Positions 1-5,735 of a stretch of 19,774 nucleotides of DNA are shown here, in pieces. Origin of the DNA: Natronohydrobacter sp. (GTDB taxonomy: Bacteria; Pseudomonadota; Alphaproteobacteria; Rhodobacterales; Rhodobacteraceae); contig SKSL01000161.1 of the NCBI GenBank assembly GCA_007123015.1, positions 1 through 19,774 on the forward strand, given 5' to 3'. A program made the translations under genes and the position numbers. How positions within the stretch are numbered: the first letter of the stretch is position 1; each line of letters starts with the position of its first letter. Under the pieces are notes generated by a model. The model ran no database searches. It saw nothing but the letters and a program-made list of their open reading frames with translations, and was not told the origin of the DNA.

Positions 1-1086
1 AAGTTTCAGATCCCTCGGGTCCCGCAGCCGGTCGCGAATCTCGGGCTGGCTGATCAGGGTTTTGAGTGCCAGCAGATCATCGGCATCGCGCGCACGCGTC
101 AGCCAGTCATTGCTTGTGTGGCTCTCCAGCGAGGCGATCAGGCGCTCGGGTGTGCCGAATTCCAGCCGCGCATTGCGCCAGTTGAGCTTGCGGGCGGGCA
201 GAAATGTATGGGTCTCGATGGCCTCGATCACCTCGTCATGCAAGGGCGGGGCTTCGCCGGTCACACCGAAAGAGCCGTCATTCTGAAACCGCCCGGCCCG
301 CCCTGCGATCTGCGCCAATTCATCAGGTTGCAAGGGGCGCATCCGGCGGCCATCGAATTTGCGCGTGGCGGAAAATGCCACATGCCTGATATCAAGGTTC
401 AGCCCCATACCGATAGCATCGGTCGCGACGAGGTAATCCACATCGCCATTTTGATAAAGATCGACCTGTGCATTGCGCGTGCGCGGTGAAAGCGCCCCCA
501 TCACAACGGCACAACCGCCTTTCTGGCGGCGGATCAGTTCCGCAATCGCATACACATTTTCAACACTGAATCCGACAATTGCACTGCGCGCGGGCATCCG
601 GCTTATCTTTTTCGAACCTGAATAGGTCAGTTTTGACATGCGCTCGCGGCGCTGGAACTGCACCCCCGGCACCAAGGCGGCAATCGCGCTGCGCATGGTG
701 TCCGACCCCATGAAGAGCGTCTCATGCAGGCCGCGCGCCGACAGCAAGCGGTCGGTGAACACATGCCCGCGCTCGGGGTCCGCACAAAGCTGGATCTCGT
801 CGATGGCCACGAAATCCGCGCCGATTTCCAACGGCATCGCCTCGACTGTGCAGATCCAATATTGCGTCCGGTCTGGCACGATTCGCTCTTCACCGGTGAC
901 CAGTGCCACACAATCGGGGCCACGCAGCGTGCGAATCCGGTCATAAACCTCGCGCGCGAGCAGGCGCAGCGGCAACCCGATCACCCCGGTCCGATGCGCC
1001 AGCATCCGCTCTATTGCGTAATGAGTCTTGCCCGTATTGGTCGGCCCAAGCACCGCGACGGTCCGCGACTGCGCGCGCATGTTCAT
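1..1086 (-). CDS. SUV3-like superfamily 2 helicase (partial, 3' end outside window)
   Basis: I translated this open frame by hand. It runs without a stop from an ATG at 1086 to the left edge, giving 362 residues, so the C-terminus is missing. Seen in order: Walker A GPTNTGKT (residues 14-21), a TGEER motif (about 84-88), DEIQ in the DEAD-box position (96-99), and motif V/VI-like segments ATDAIGMGLNLDI (about 221-233) and QIAGRAGRF (259-267). DEIQ in place of DEAD/DEAH is a hallmark of the SUV3 family, the helicase of the mitochondrial RNA degradosome, which also occurs in alphaproteobacteria. The role is therefore probably ATP-dependent unwinding of RNA or DNA in RNA turnover; the bacterial substrate is not settled. 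AAGGG lies about nine bases before the chosen ATG; a second ATG two codons in (1080) is possible. It follows the TPR gene by 27 bases on the same strand, so the two may be cotranscribed. Confidence 0.9.
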   Translation of the reverse strand, partial: MNMRAQSRTVAVLGPTNTGKTHYAIERMLAHRTGVIGLPLRLLAREVYDRIRTLRGPDCVALVTGEERIVPDRTQYWICTVEAMPLEIGADFVAIDEIQLCADPERGHVFTDRLLSARGLHETLFMGSDTMRSAIAALVPGVQFQRRERMSKLTYSGSKKISRMPARSAIVGFSVENVYAIAELIRRQKGGCAVVMGALSPRTRNAQVDLYQNGDVDYLVATDAIGMGLNLDIRHVAFSATRKFDGRRMRPLQPDELAQIAGRAGRFQNDGSFGVTGEAPPLHDEVIEAIETHTFLPARKLNWRNARLEFGTPERLIASLESHTSNDWLTRARDADDLLALKTLISQPEIRDRLRDPRDLKL

Positions 1087-1113
1087 CCGCCCATTCCCTT
1101 TTGCCGCGCGCTG

Positions 1114-1683
1114 TTACAGCGCCGTGCCGTCCAACTGGCTGTTCAGTCGGTCGAGGGCATTTTTTACGTCTTCCCGATGCGGATGTATAGCCGCAGACGC
1201 GCGATAGGCCTCTCGCGCGCGCTCCAGATCGCGCAGATCTTCAAAAATGCGGCCGACACCGGCAAGGGCAGAGAAATGATCCGGATTGTAGGCAAGCGTT
1301 ACGCGCAAATCGTCAAGCGCGCGGCCCAGTTTCCCATCCATGAACCATGCTGTTGCGCGCGCATGATACCCCTCGGCAAAGTCAGGGGCATGGTCGATCA
1401 GAGCTGTGAAATGTTCGATTGCCTCGGACGTCTGCCCCCGCCGCATGGCATCACGGCCACGTTGCAAAAGTAAATCTGCGGTCGCAGACCCGGACCGCGA
1501 CCAGGCGCGTGCAATCTGGCGCTCCAGTCGCTGCCAGCCATCTTGGTCAGGACGCTGCAGTTCAGCCAGAAGCTCCGCCACTTCGGGATCACCCTGCGAC
1601 TCACTTGGCATGGCAGGTGTCACAAGCAAAAACCCGGCGAATGCCGCTACGACAGGATTGAGGATCGGGGCTTCACAACGCAT
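1114..1683 (-). CDS. Secreted or periplasmic TPR-repeat protein
   Basis: The product is 189 residues. The frame is open further upstream to 1725, but the ATG at 1683 gives a typical export signal: short n-region (MRCEAP), hydrophobic stretch (about residues 9-22), then a polar mature start near SESQGDPE. Three TPR-like 34-residue units follow at about 69-102, 103-136 and 137-170, with the usual small and aromatic positions (for example AEGYHARATAWFMDGKLGRALDDL). TPR arrays form protein-protein scaffolds, so no enzymatic role is expected and the partner is unknown. The neighbouring SUV3-like helicase is read in the same direction 27 bases downstream, but a periplasmic scaffold and a cytoplasmic helicase need not cooperate. 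No strong ribosome binding site is seen before 1683. A non-secreted form starting at 1725 cannot be excluded. Confidence 0.8.
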   Translation of the reverse strand: MRCEAPILNPVVAAFAGFLLVTPAMPSESQGDPEVAELLAELQRPDQDGWQRLERQIARAWSRSGSATADLLLQRGRDAMRRGQTSEAIEHFTALIDHAPDFAEGYHARATAWFMDGKLGRALDDLRVTLAYNPDHFSALAGVGRIFEDLRDLERAREAYRASAAIHPHREDVKNALDRLNSQLDGTAL

Positions 1684-1757
1684 AGTTGGAGTGTAGCGTA
1701 AGCGACGCGCAAAGCTATATGCCACGCATCACAAATTGGAAAAACCGGGAGAAATAC

Positions 1758-2045
1758 ATGAGCGACGTCCTGAACAAAGCCATCGAGGCCCTGTCGAACC
1801 GCATGCCTGATGGTTTTGACGGCACTGCGAAATTCGATATCACAGGCGAAGGCTGCATCATGGTCGATGAGAATGGTGTCCGTGAAGGCGATGACGACGC
1901 CGATGTCACCATGATCGCCAGCGCCGAGACCTTTCGCGGTATCATCGAAGGCGACGTCAACCCCACGATGGCCTTCATGTCCGGCAGGCTGAAGATCGAA
2001 GGCAATATGGGCATGGCCATGAAGCTTGGCTCTGCCCTGAGTTGA
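1758..2045 (+). CDS. SCP2 sterol-binding domain protein
   Basis: This 95-residue protein is one compact SCP2 (sterol carrier protein 2) domain. The fold is suggested by the N-terminal helix with the SNRMPDGFDGTAKF strand, the central glycine/acid-rich turn (VREGDDDADVTMIAS), the FRGIIEGDVNPTMAFMSGRLKIEG segment and the final helix. MAFMSGRLKIEGN is strongly characteristic of bacterial SCP2 proteins. Such proteins bind lipids or acyl-CoAs in a hydrophobic tunnel and are cytosolic. The start at 1758 is preferred over the more upstream in-frame start because GGGAG lies about six bases before it and the protein begins where homologues begin. Its stop overlaps the start of the hydrolase gene (TGATG), so the two are translationally coupled. 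That pairing suggests lipid handling, but the ligand is unknown. Confidence 0.9.
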   Translation: MSDVLNKAIEALSNRMPDGFDGTAKFDITGEGCIMVDENGVREGDDDADVTMIASAETFRGIIEGDVNPTMAFMSGRLKIEGNMGMAMKLGSALS

Positions 2046-2977
2046 TGACGCATAGCGCGCCGTTTTTCGAAGACGTGGCGGATGCGCCCCCGGCTGCGGG
2101 GGTGCTCTGGACGCATGCAGCGGATGGACCCCGGCTGCGCGTCGCGCATTGGCCGGTCGGACCCAAAGGGCTTGTGGCCCTTTTCCCCGGCCGCACCGAA
2201 GTCATCGAGAAATACGGACGCGTGGTGCGCGATCTGGCACAGGCCGGATACGGGGCGGCGTTGATCGACTGGCGTGGGCAAGGGCTGTCAGACCGTCCAG
2301 GGGGCTTGCCCCTGCGTGGCCATGTCGGCGATTTCGCAGAGTATCAGCAGGATGTCGCCGCCTATCGCGCTGTGCTGGACCAGATCGCAGGGGATGTCCC
2401 GCGTTACCTGCTCGCACACAGCATGGGCGGGTGTATTGCGCTGCGGGCGCTGAGACGGAACTTTCCAGCCCGCGCCTGTGCTTTCAGCGCGCCCATGTGG
2501 GGCTTGCCGGTCAACGCTGCGCTGGGCCGGGCCGTGCGGCTTGCCTCTGCGGCGCTGGGGCTGGCCGGGGCAGATATGCGCGAAATCCCCGGTGCCGGGA
2601 TCAAGTTTCGCCTGTGGGAAAATCCATTCGACAACAACGAGCTGACAGGCGATCATGAGACTTACCTCTGGATGCAGTTGCAAGTGCAGCGCCATCCGGC
2701 GCTGCGCCTTGATGCGCCAAGCCTGCGCTGGGTGACGCGCGCTCTGGCAGAAACGAAAGCCTTGGCAGCGCTTCCGCCGCCAGACATGCCGGCTTTCTGC
2801 GGGCTTGGCACGCGCGAACTGCTGGTCGCGCCTGAAGCGATCCGCAGCCGCATGGCCAATTGGCCCGAGAGCAAGCTTGCGATCTATGACGGCGCGTTGC
2901 ATGAATTACTGATGGAACGCCCAGCGATCCGCGATGATTTTCTGCGCCAGACACTGGCCCTTTTTGACGCGAATTGA
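2045..2977 (+). CDS. Alpha/beta-hydrolase, lysophospholipase/monoacylglycerol lipase type
   Basis: The 310-residue product matches the serine aminopeptidase S33/Hydrolase_4 class, whose characterised members cleave lysophospholipids or monoacylglycerols. Visible features are the oxyanion strand LVALFPGRTE (43-52), the conserved DWRGQGLSDRP segment (75-85), the nucleophile elbow AHSMGG with Ser126, and a late histidine His286 in YDGALHELLMERP, the usual third triad member. The expected catalytic aspartate near GLGTRELLVAP (253-263) is not obvious; Glu258 is the nearest acid. The start is the ATG that overlaps the SCP2 stop by one base; a TTG one codon earlier is less likely. No signal peptide is seen, so it is probably cytosolic or loosely membrane-associated. 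The ArsC/Spx-like gene follows after 7 bases, making a three-gene operon likely. Confidence 0.9.
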   Translation: MTHSAPFFEDVADAPPAAGVLWTHAADGPRLRVAHWPVGPKGLVALFPGRTEVIEKYGRVVRDLAQAGYGAALIDWRGQGLSDRPGGLPLRGHVGDFAEYQQDVAAYRAVLDQIAGDVPRYLLAHSMGGCIALRALRRNFPARACAFSAPMWGLPVNAALGRAVRLASAALGLAGADMREIPGAGIKFRLWENPFDNNELTGDHETYLWMQLQVQRHPALRLDAPSLRWVTRALAETKALAALPPPDMPAFCGLGTRELLVAPEAIRSRMANWPESKLAIYDGALHELLMERPAIRDDFLRQTLALFDAN

Positions 2978-2984
2978 GGACGAC

Positions 2985-3308
2985 ATGACGATTACGATCT
3001 ATGGGATCAAGACCTGCGACACTTGTCGAAAGGCCCTGAAGGCGTTGCCCGGTGCAATCTTGCGCGATATCCGAGCTGATCCGCTGTCAGAAGAAGAGCG
3101 CGCCGAATTGCTGGAACAGTTCGGGGATGCTGTGATCAACCGCGCATCGGCGACATGGCGCGGGCTGACTGACGTGGCGCGCGAAGCCCCCCCCGATAGA
3201 CTGCTTGCAGAGCATCCGGCCCTTATGAAGCGCCCTGTCATTCGGTCGGCGGATAAATTGTATCTTGGCTGGAAGGCCGATGTGAAATCGGCCCTCGGCG
3301 TTGAATGA
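2985..3308 (+). CDS. ArsC/Spx/YffB-family thioredoxin-fold protein
   Basis: The 107-residue product begins MTITIYGIKTCDTCRKAL, the thioredoxin-fold start of the ArsC/Spx/YffB family, with a CxxC pair at Cys11 and Cys14. Later conserved blocks are the WRGLTD segment and LLAEHPALMKRPVIRS, the helix and cis-proline loop region of the family. The length is normal. Family members include glutaredoxin-dependent arsenate reductases, the RNA-polymerase-binding regulator Spx and YffB proteins of unknown function. No ars operon is nearby, so arsenate reduction is not supported by context and a generic reductase or regulator is equally possible. The start at 2985 is chosen over the longer frame (2934) because GAGGA lies just upstream and the fold begins there. 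It trails the hydrolase gene by 7 bases. Confidence 0.88.
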   Translation: MTITIYGIKTCDTCRKALKALPGAILRDIRADPLSEEERAELLEQFGDAVINRASATWRGLTDVAREAPPDRLLAEHPALMKRPVIRSADKLYLGWKADVKSALGVE

Positions 3309-3315
3309 TGCGCGC

Positions 3316-3522
3316 TTAGAGAAGCTTCAGATCGCTTGCAGATTCCCGACCATCGCGTCCGGCACGAAGCTCATAGGCAATCTTCTGATCGTCAGCCAGC
3401 CCGGTCAGCCCGGCGCGTTCGACAGCTGAGATATGCACGAACACATCCTTGCCGCCGCCTTCAGGGGCAATAAACCCGTATCCCTTGGTGGTGTTGAACC
3501 ATTTCACGGTGCCTGTCGGCAT
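3316..3522 (-). CDS. Cold-shock domain protein (CspA family)
   Basis: This 68-residue protein is a single cold-shock domain. It contains the two RNA-binding motifs KGYGFI (RNP1) and DVFVHIS (RNP2) after the usual start GTVKWFN. Such proteins bind single-stranded RNA and DNA and act as RNA chaperones in the cytoplasm. The start at 3522 has an AGGAG about eight bases upstream (plus-strand positions near 3530-3535). The frame stays open to 3657, but the extra 45 residues do not resemble the family and are probably the untranslated leader, which is often long and regulatory in csp genes. The stop lies only 7 bases from the stop of the convergent ArsC/Spx gene, leaving no room for a conventional intrinsic terminator between them. 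Confidence 0.95.
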   Translation of the reverse strand: MPTGTVKWFNTTKGYGFIAPEGGGKDVFVHISAVERAGLTGLADDQKIAYELRAGRDGRESASDLKLL

Positions 3523-3670
3523 CGGTCTTCTCCTCGTTTTCCTTTCCCGCAGCGGTATTGCAACGGGACCGCTCAGCCAGGTCTTCCTTGGCCGGCTATC
3601 AAACAGAGGCGGTCGTAGAAAGTCTGTCTTCACAGGTTCAAGTGTGCCAGAAGCCAATCAAAACGCAAGA

Positions 3671-3690
3671 GTTTTGCATATATGCGTCAG
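3671..3690. promoter_or_regulatory. AT-rich palindrome between divergent csp and membrane-protein genes
   Basis: The perfect 10-base palindrome GCATATATGC (3676-3685) sits in the 211-base gap between the leftward csp gene and the rightward membrane-protein gene. It is the most AT-rich spot there and could be a -10 region or an operator half. No convincing -35 hexamer at standard spacing was found for either direction, so this is only a candidate. Confidence 0.3.
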
Positions 3691-3733
3691 AGCGCACGGG
3701 TTGCTGCTCAAAAAATGAAAGGATGACGGGGAG

Positions 3734-4090
3734 ATGCGCAATGCGGCCCTGATGCTTGGTCTGATCGGCGGTCTATGGGGCATGGTGGTCGGTTTTTTCA
3801 GCTTCGCCTATACGGATTTGCTGATTCGCTACCCGGATCTGGCCGAATTCACAGGCGGCGTGGCGAATATCGGACCGATCCGGGTCATGAGCCTCGCCGC
3901 CCCGGTCATGGCCATTGCCGGGGCTGCAATGGCGCGGTCGGTCAATGGCTTGGGCGGGGTGCTGCTGCTGGTCTCGAGTGCAGGCATGTATCTGACCTTT
4001 GGCTTCGGTGTGTTTACCATGTTCCCGATTGCGATGTGCGCGCTGGCCGGGGTGCTGGCACTGGCCGCGCGCCAGCCCGATCCGCACTAA
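3734..4090 (+). CDS. Small four-helix inner-membrane protein, unknown function
   Basis: The 118-residue product is mostly hydrophobic, with about four predicted membrane segments: residues 5-25, 52-70, 73-92 and 94-112. The N-terminal motif GLIGGLWGMVVGFF and the glycine-rich helix packing recall small DUF4064-like membrane proteins, but I do not recognise a defined family. There are no catalytic motifs or charged residues inside the membrane segments. AAAGGA lies roughly 11 bases before the ATG at 3734; a GGGGAG directly abutting the ATG is too close to act as the binding site. It is divergent from the cold-shock gene and is separated from rhlE by a 216-base leader, so it is probably its own transcription unit. 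Inner-membrane location is inferred from hydrophobicity only. Confidence 0.75.
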   Translation: MRNAALMLGLIGGLWGMVVGFFSFAYTDLLIRYPDLAEFTGGVANIGPIRVMSLAAPVMAIAGAAMARSVNGLGGVLLLVSSAGMYLTFGFGVFTMFPIAMCALAGVLALAARQPDPH

Positions 4091-4103
4091 GGGCTTGACT
4101 TAC

Positions 4104-4117
4104 GGGCCGCGCGGCCC
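4104..4117 (+). terminator. GC-rich hairpin after the small membrane-protein gene
   Basis: GGGCCGCGCGGCCC is a perfect palindrome 14 bases after the stop at 4090 and is followed by CATTT. It can form a five-pair stem with a four-base loop. The missing T-tract makes it a weak terminator at best. Confidence 0.35.
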
Positions 4118-4171
4118 CATTTGCGGTCCATCCACAGCCATGCCGCGTGAGCATGTCTTTCGCTGTGGTCA

Positions 4172-4240
4172 GGGCAGTCTGCCCGCAATCTGCTTCCCGA
4201 CATCACGCGTGGGGGGCGGCGCATGTGACGATGTGCCCCC
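4172..4240 (+). promoter_or_regulatory. Structured leader region upstream of rhlE
   Basis: The 216 bases between the membrane-protein gene and rhlE hold no credible gene. They contain at least two hairpins: GGGCA/TGCCC (4172-4184) and a larger one, GCGCAT/ATGTGC with outer G-run/C-run pairing (4211-4240). If the transcript starts upstream of these, they would lie in the rhlE 5' untranslated region. Leaders of cold-induced helicases are often structured, but the start site is not known here. Confidence 0.35.
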
Positions 4241-4294
4241 AAACCCGCCCCGGCCTTAGGCTCGGGGCCAATCGCCTGTTTGTGCGGGCAGTAT

Positions 4295-4299
4295 AAGGA
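4295..4299 (+). promoter_or_regulatory. Ribosome binding site for the GTG start of rhlE
   Basis: AAGGA lies seven bases before the GTG at 4307 and decides this start over the ATG five codons further on. Confidence 0.7.
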
Positions 4300-4306
4300 C
4301 TGAGAC

Positions 4307-5620
4307 GTGACTGATTTTTCGATGTTCGGGCTGAAGCCCGTTCTGATGACCGGCCTGGAAACCCAAGGATTCAAGGCCCCTACCCCCATTCAATCGCGCG
4401 CGATCCCTGTGATCATGGATGGCCGCGACATTCTGGGCCTTGCGCAGACCGGCACAGGCAAGACGCTGGCCTTTGGCCTGCCGATCATGCACAACCTGCT
4501 GAGCGCTGGCCGCCCTGCCCCCAAGACCACGCAAGCGCTGATCCTTGCGCCGACGCGCGAATTGGTGACGCAGATCGCAACCACGCTGGACGGGTTTGCG
4601 CGCAAGACGCCGCTGAAAGTGCAGCGTGTGGTCGGCGGTGCAGGGATGCAGCCGCAGATCCAGAAACTGGCCAAGGGCTGCGATATTCTGGTGGCGACGC
4701 CGGGGCGCTTGCTGGACTTGCTGGAACGCCGCGCGCTTACGCTTTCGCAAACACGGATGCTGGTGCTGGATGAAGCTGACCAGATGCTGGATCTGGGCTT
4801 CATCCATGCGCTGCGCAAAATCGCATCCCTGCTGCCGAAAGAGCGCCAGACCATGATGTTCTCGGCCACAATGAACAAGCAGATGAATGAGATCGCCAGC
4901 GCCTATCTGGACCGGCCCGAGCGGATTCAGGTCGATGCACCGGGCAAGCCTGCCGACAAGATTGACCAGTCGGTGCATTTCGTGAGCCAGGGCGACAAGG
5001 CCAAGCTGCTGGAAGGCTATCTGAAAGAGCACCCCTCAGAACTGGCACTGGTTTTCGCGCGCACCAAGCATGGCGCGGAGAAGCTGATGAAGCTGCTGAC
5101 CGGCTGGGGGATCGAGGCGGGGTCCATTCACGGCAACAAATCGCAAGGCCAGCGAGAGCGGACGCTTCAGGCGTTCCGAGAGGGCAAGGTGAAAGTGCTG
5201 GTCGCCACAGATGTGGCCGCGCGCGGGATCGATATTCCCGATGTGCGCCATGTCTATAATTTCGAGCTGCCCGAAGTGCCGGAAAACTACGTCCACCGGA
5301 TCGGACGCACCGCGCGCGCGGGCGCGTCGGGCCGTGCGATCGCGTTTTGCGCGCCTGCGGAACTGGGCGATCTGCGCGCAATCGAACGGCTGATGAAGCG
5401 CGATCTGACCGTTGCGGGCGGCACGCCCTGGCCAGATGACATGGCGGTGGCTGCGCGCGCGCTTGCGCGCAAGAAAGGCCCCGGTCGGGGTGGTTCCGGT
5501 CGTCCCGAAGGCCAAGGCCAGCGCCCTGCGCGCGCGAAGCCTGCGGGCAAGCCAGGCGGAGCGCGCAAGAGCTTCGGCAAGCCCGGCGGCGGGCGCGAAC
5601 GGTCGCGCAAATCGGCCTGA
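4307..5620 (+). CDS. rhlE: DEAD-box RNA helicase, RhlE type
   Basis: The 437-residue product has the complete DEAD-box motif set: Q-motif FKAPTPIQ (22-29), Walker A AQTGTGKT (46-53), PTRELVTQ (82-89), TPGRLLDL (131-138), DEAD (155-158), SAT (186-188), LVFARTKHGAEKL (248-260), ATDVAARGIDI (300-310) and HRIGRTAR (330-337). The start is a GTG with a well-placed AAGGA. The tail from about residue 388 is low-complexity, rich in Lys, Arg, Gly and Pro, and repeats KPGG twice (416-419 and 425-428); such tails add non-specific RNA binding. RhlE-type helicases use ATP to remodel RNA in ribosome assembly, decay and cold adaptation in the cytoplasm. Together with the nearby cold-shock gene and the SUV3-like helicase this gives three RNA-remodelling genes within 5.6 kb, though they are not one operon. 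The gene is monocistronic, ending in a strong terminator. Confidence 0.95.
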   Translation: MTDFSMFGLKPVLMTGLETQGFKAPTPIQSRAIPVIMDGRDILGLAQTGTGKTLAFGLPIMHNLLSAGRPAPKTTQALILAPTRELVTQIATTLDGFARKTPLKVQRVVGGAGMQPQIQKLAKGCDILVATPGRLLDLLERRALTLSQTRMLVLDEADQMLDLGFIHALRKIASLLPKERQTMMFSATMNKQMNEIASAYLDRPERIQVDAPGKPADKIDQSVHFVSQGDKAKLLEGYLKEHPSELALVFARTKHGAEKLMKLLTGWGIEAGSIHGNKSQGQRERTLQAFREGKVKVLVATDVAARGIDIPDVRHVYNFELPEVPENYVHRIGRTARAGASGRAIAFCAPAELGDLRAIERLMKRDLTVAGGTPWPDDMAVAARALARKKGPGRGGSGRPEGQGQRPARAKPAGKPGGARKSFGKPGGGRERSRKSA

Positions 5621-5644
5621 ATTGAGAGAACTGAATTGAGACAA

Positions 5645-5671
5645 GGGCGCCCATCACGGGCGCCCCTTTTT
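5645..5671 (+). terminator. Rho-independent terminator of rhlE
   Basis: Two copies of GGGCGCCC (5645-5652 and 5658-5665) are separated by ATCAC and followed by C and five T residues. This is a textbook intrinsic terminator 24 bases after the rhlE stop. The T-run is on the rhlE side only, so it acts mainly on rightward transcripts. Confidence 0.92.
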
Positions 5672-5682
5672 CTTGAGGAAGG

Positions 5683-5727
5683 CCGGGGCTCTGCCCCGGA
5701 CCCCGGAGTATTGTCAGCAAGAAAATG
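5683..5727 (+). repeat. Intergenic 3' element, copy A (hairpin plus conserved tail)
   Basis: The element is a hairpin CCGGGG-CTCTG-CCCCGG (5683-5699), then ACCCCG and a tail reading GAGTATT and TCAGCAAGAAAATG (5707-5727). The same tail occurs in reverse orientation at 10288-10309 with one mismatch in 21 positions. Both copies lie 3' of a gene in the sense direction (rhlE here, rluA there). From memory, similar GC hairpin plus GAGTATT elements are common in Rhodobacteraceae intergenic regions; that part is recall, not observation. Confidence 0.7.
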
Positions 5728-5735
5728 TGGAAGGG

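Noticed and set aside
724..1473. A 249-codon rightward frame across the SUV3-like helicase and TPR genes
   Set aside because: Both genes on the other strand carry clear motifs; this frame is a shadow.
2985..3308. Dedicated arsenate reductase
   Set aside because: The fold is shared with Spx and YffB, and no arsenic-resistance gene is adjacent; only the family call was kept.
3523..3657. N-terminal extension of the cold-shock protein
   Set aside because: The extra residues do not resemble the family, and a good ribosome binding site precedes the internal ATG at 3522.
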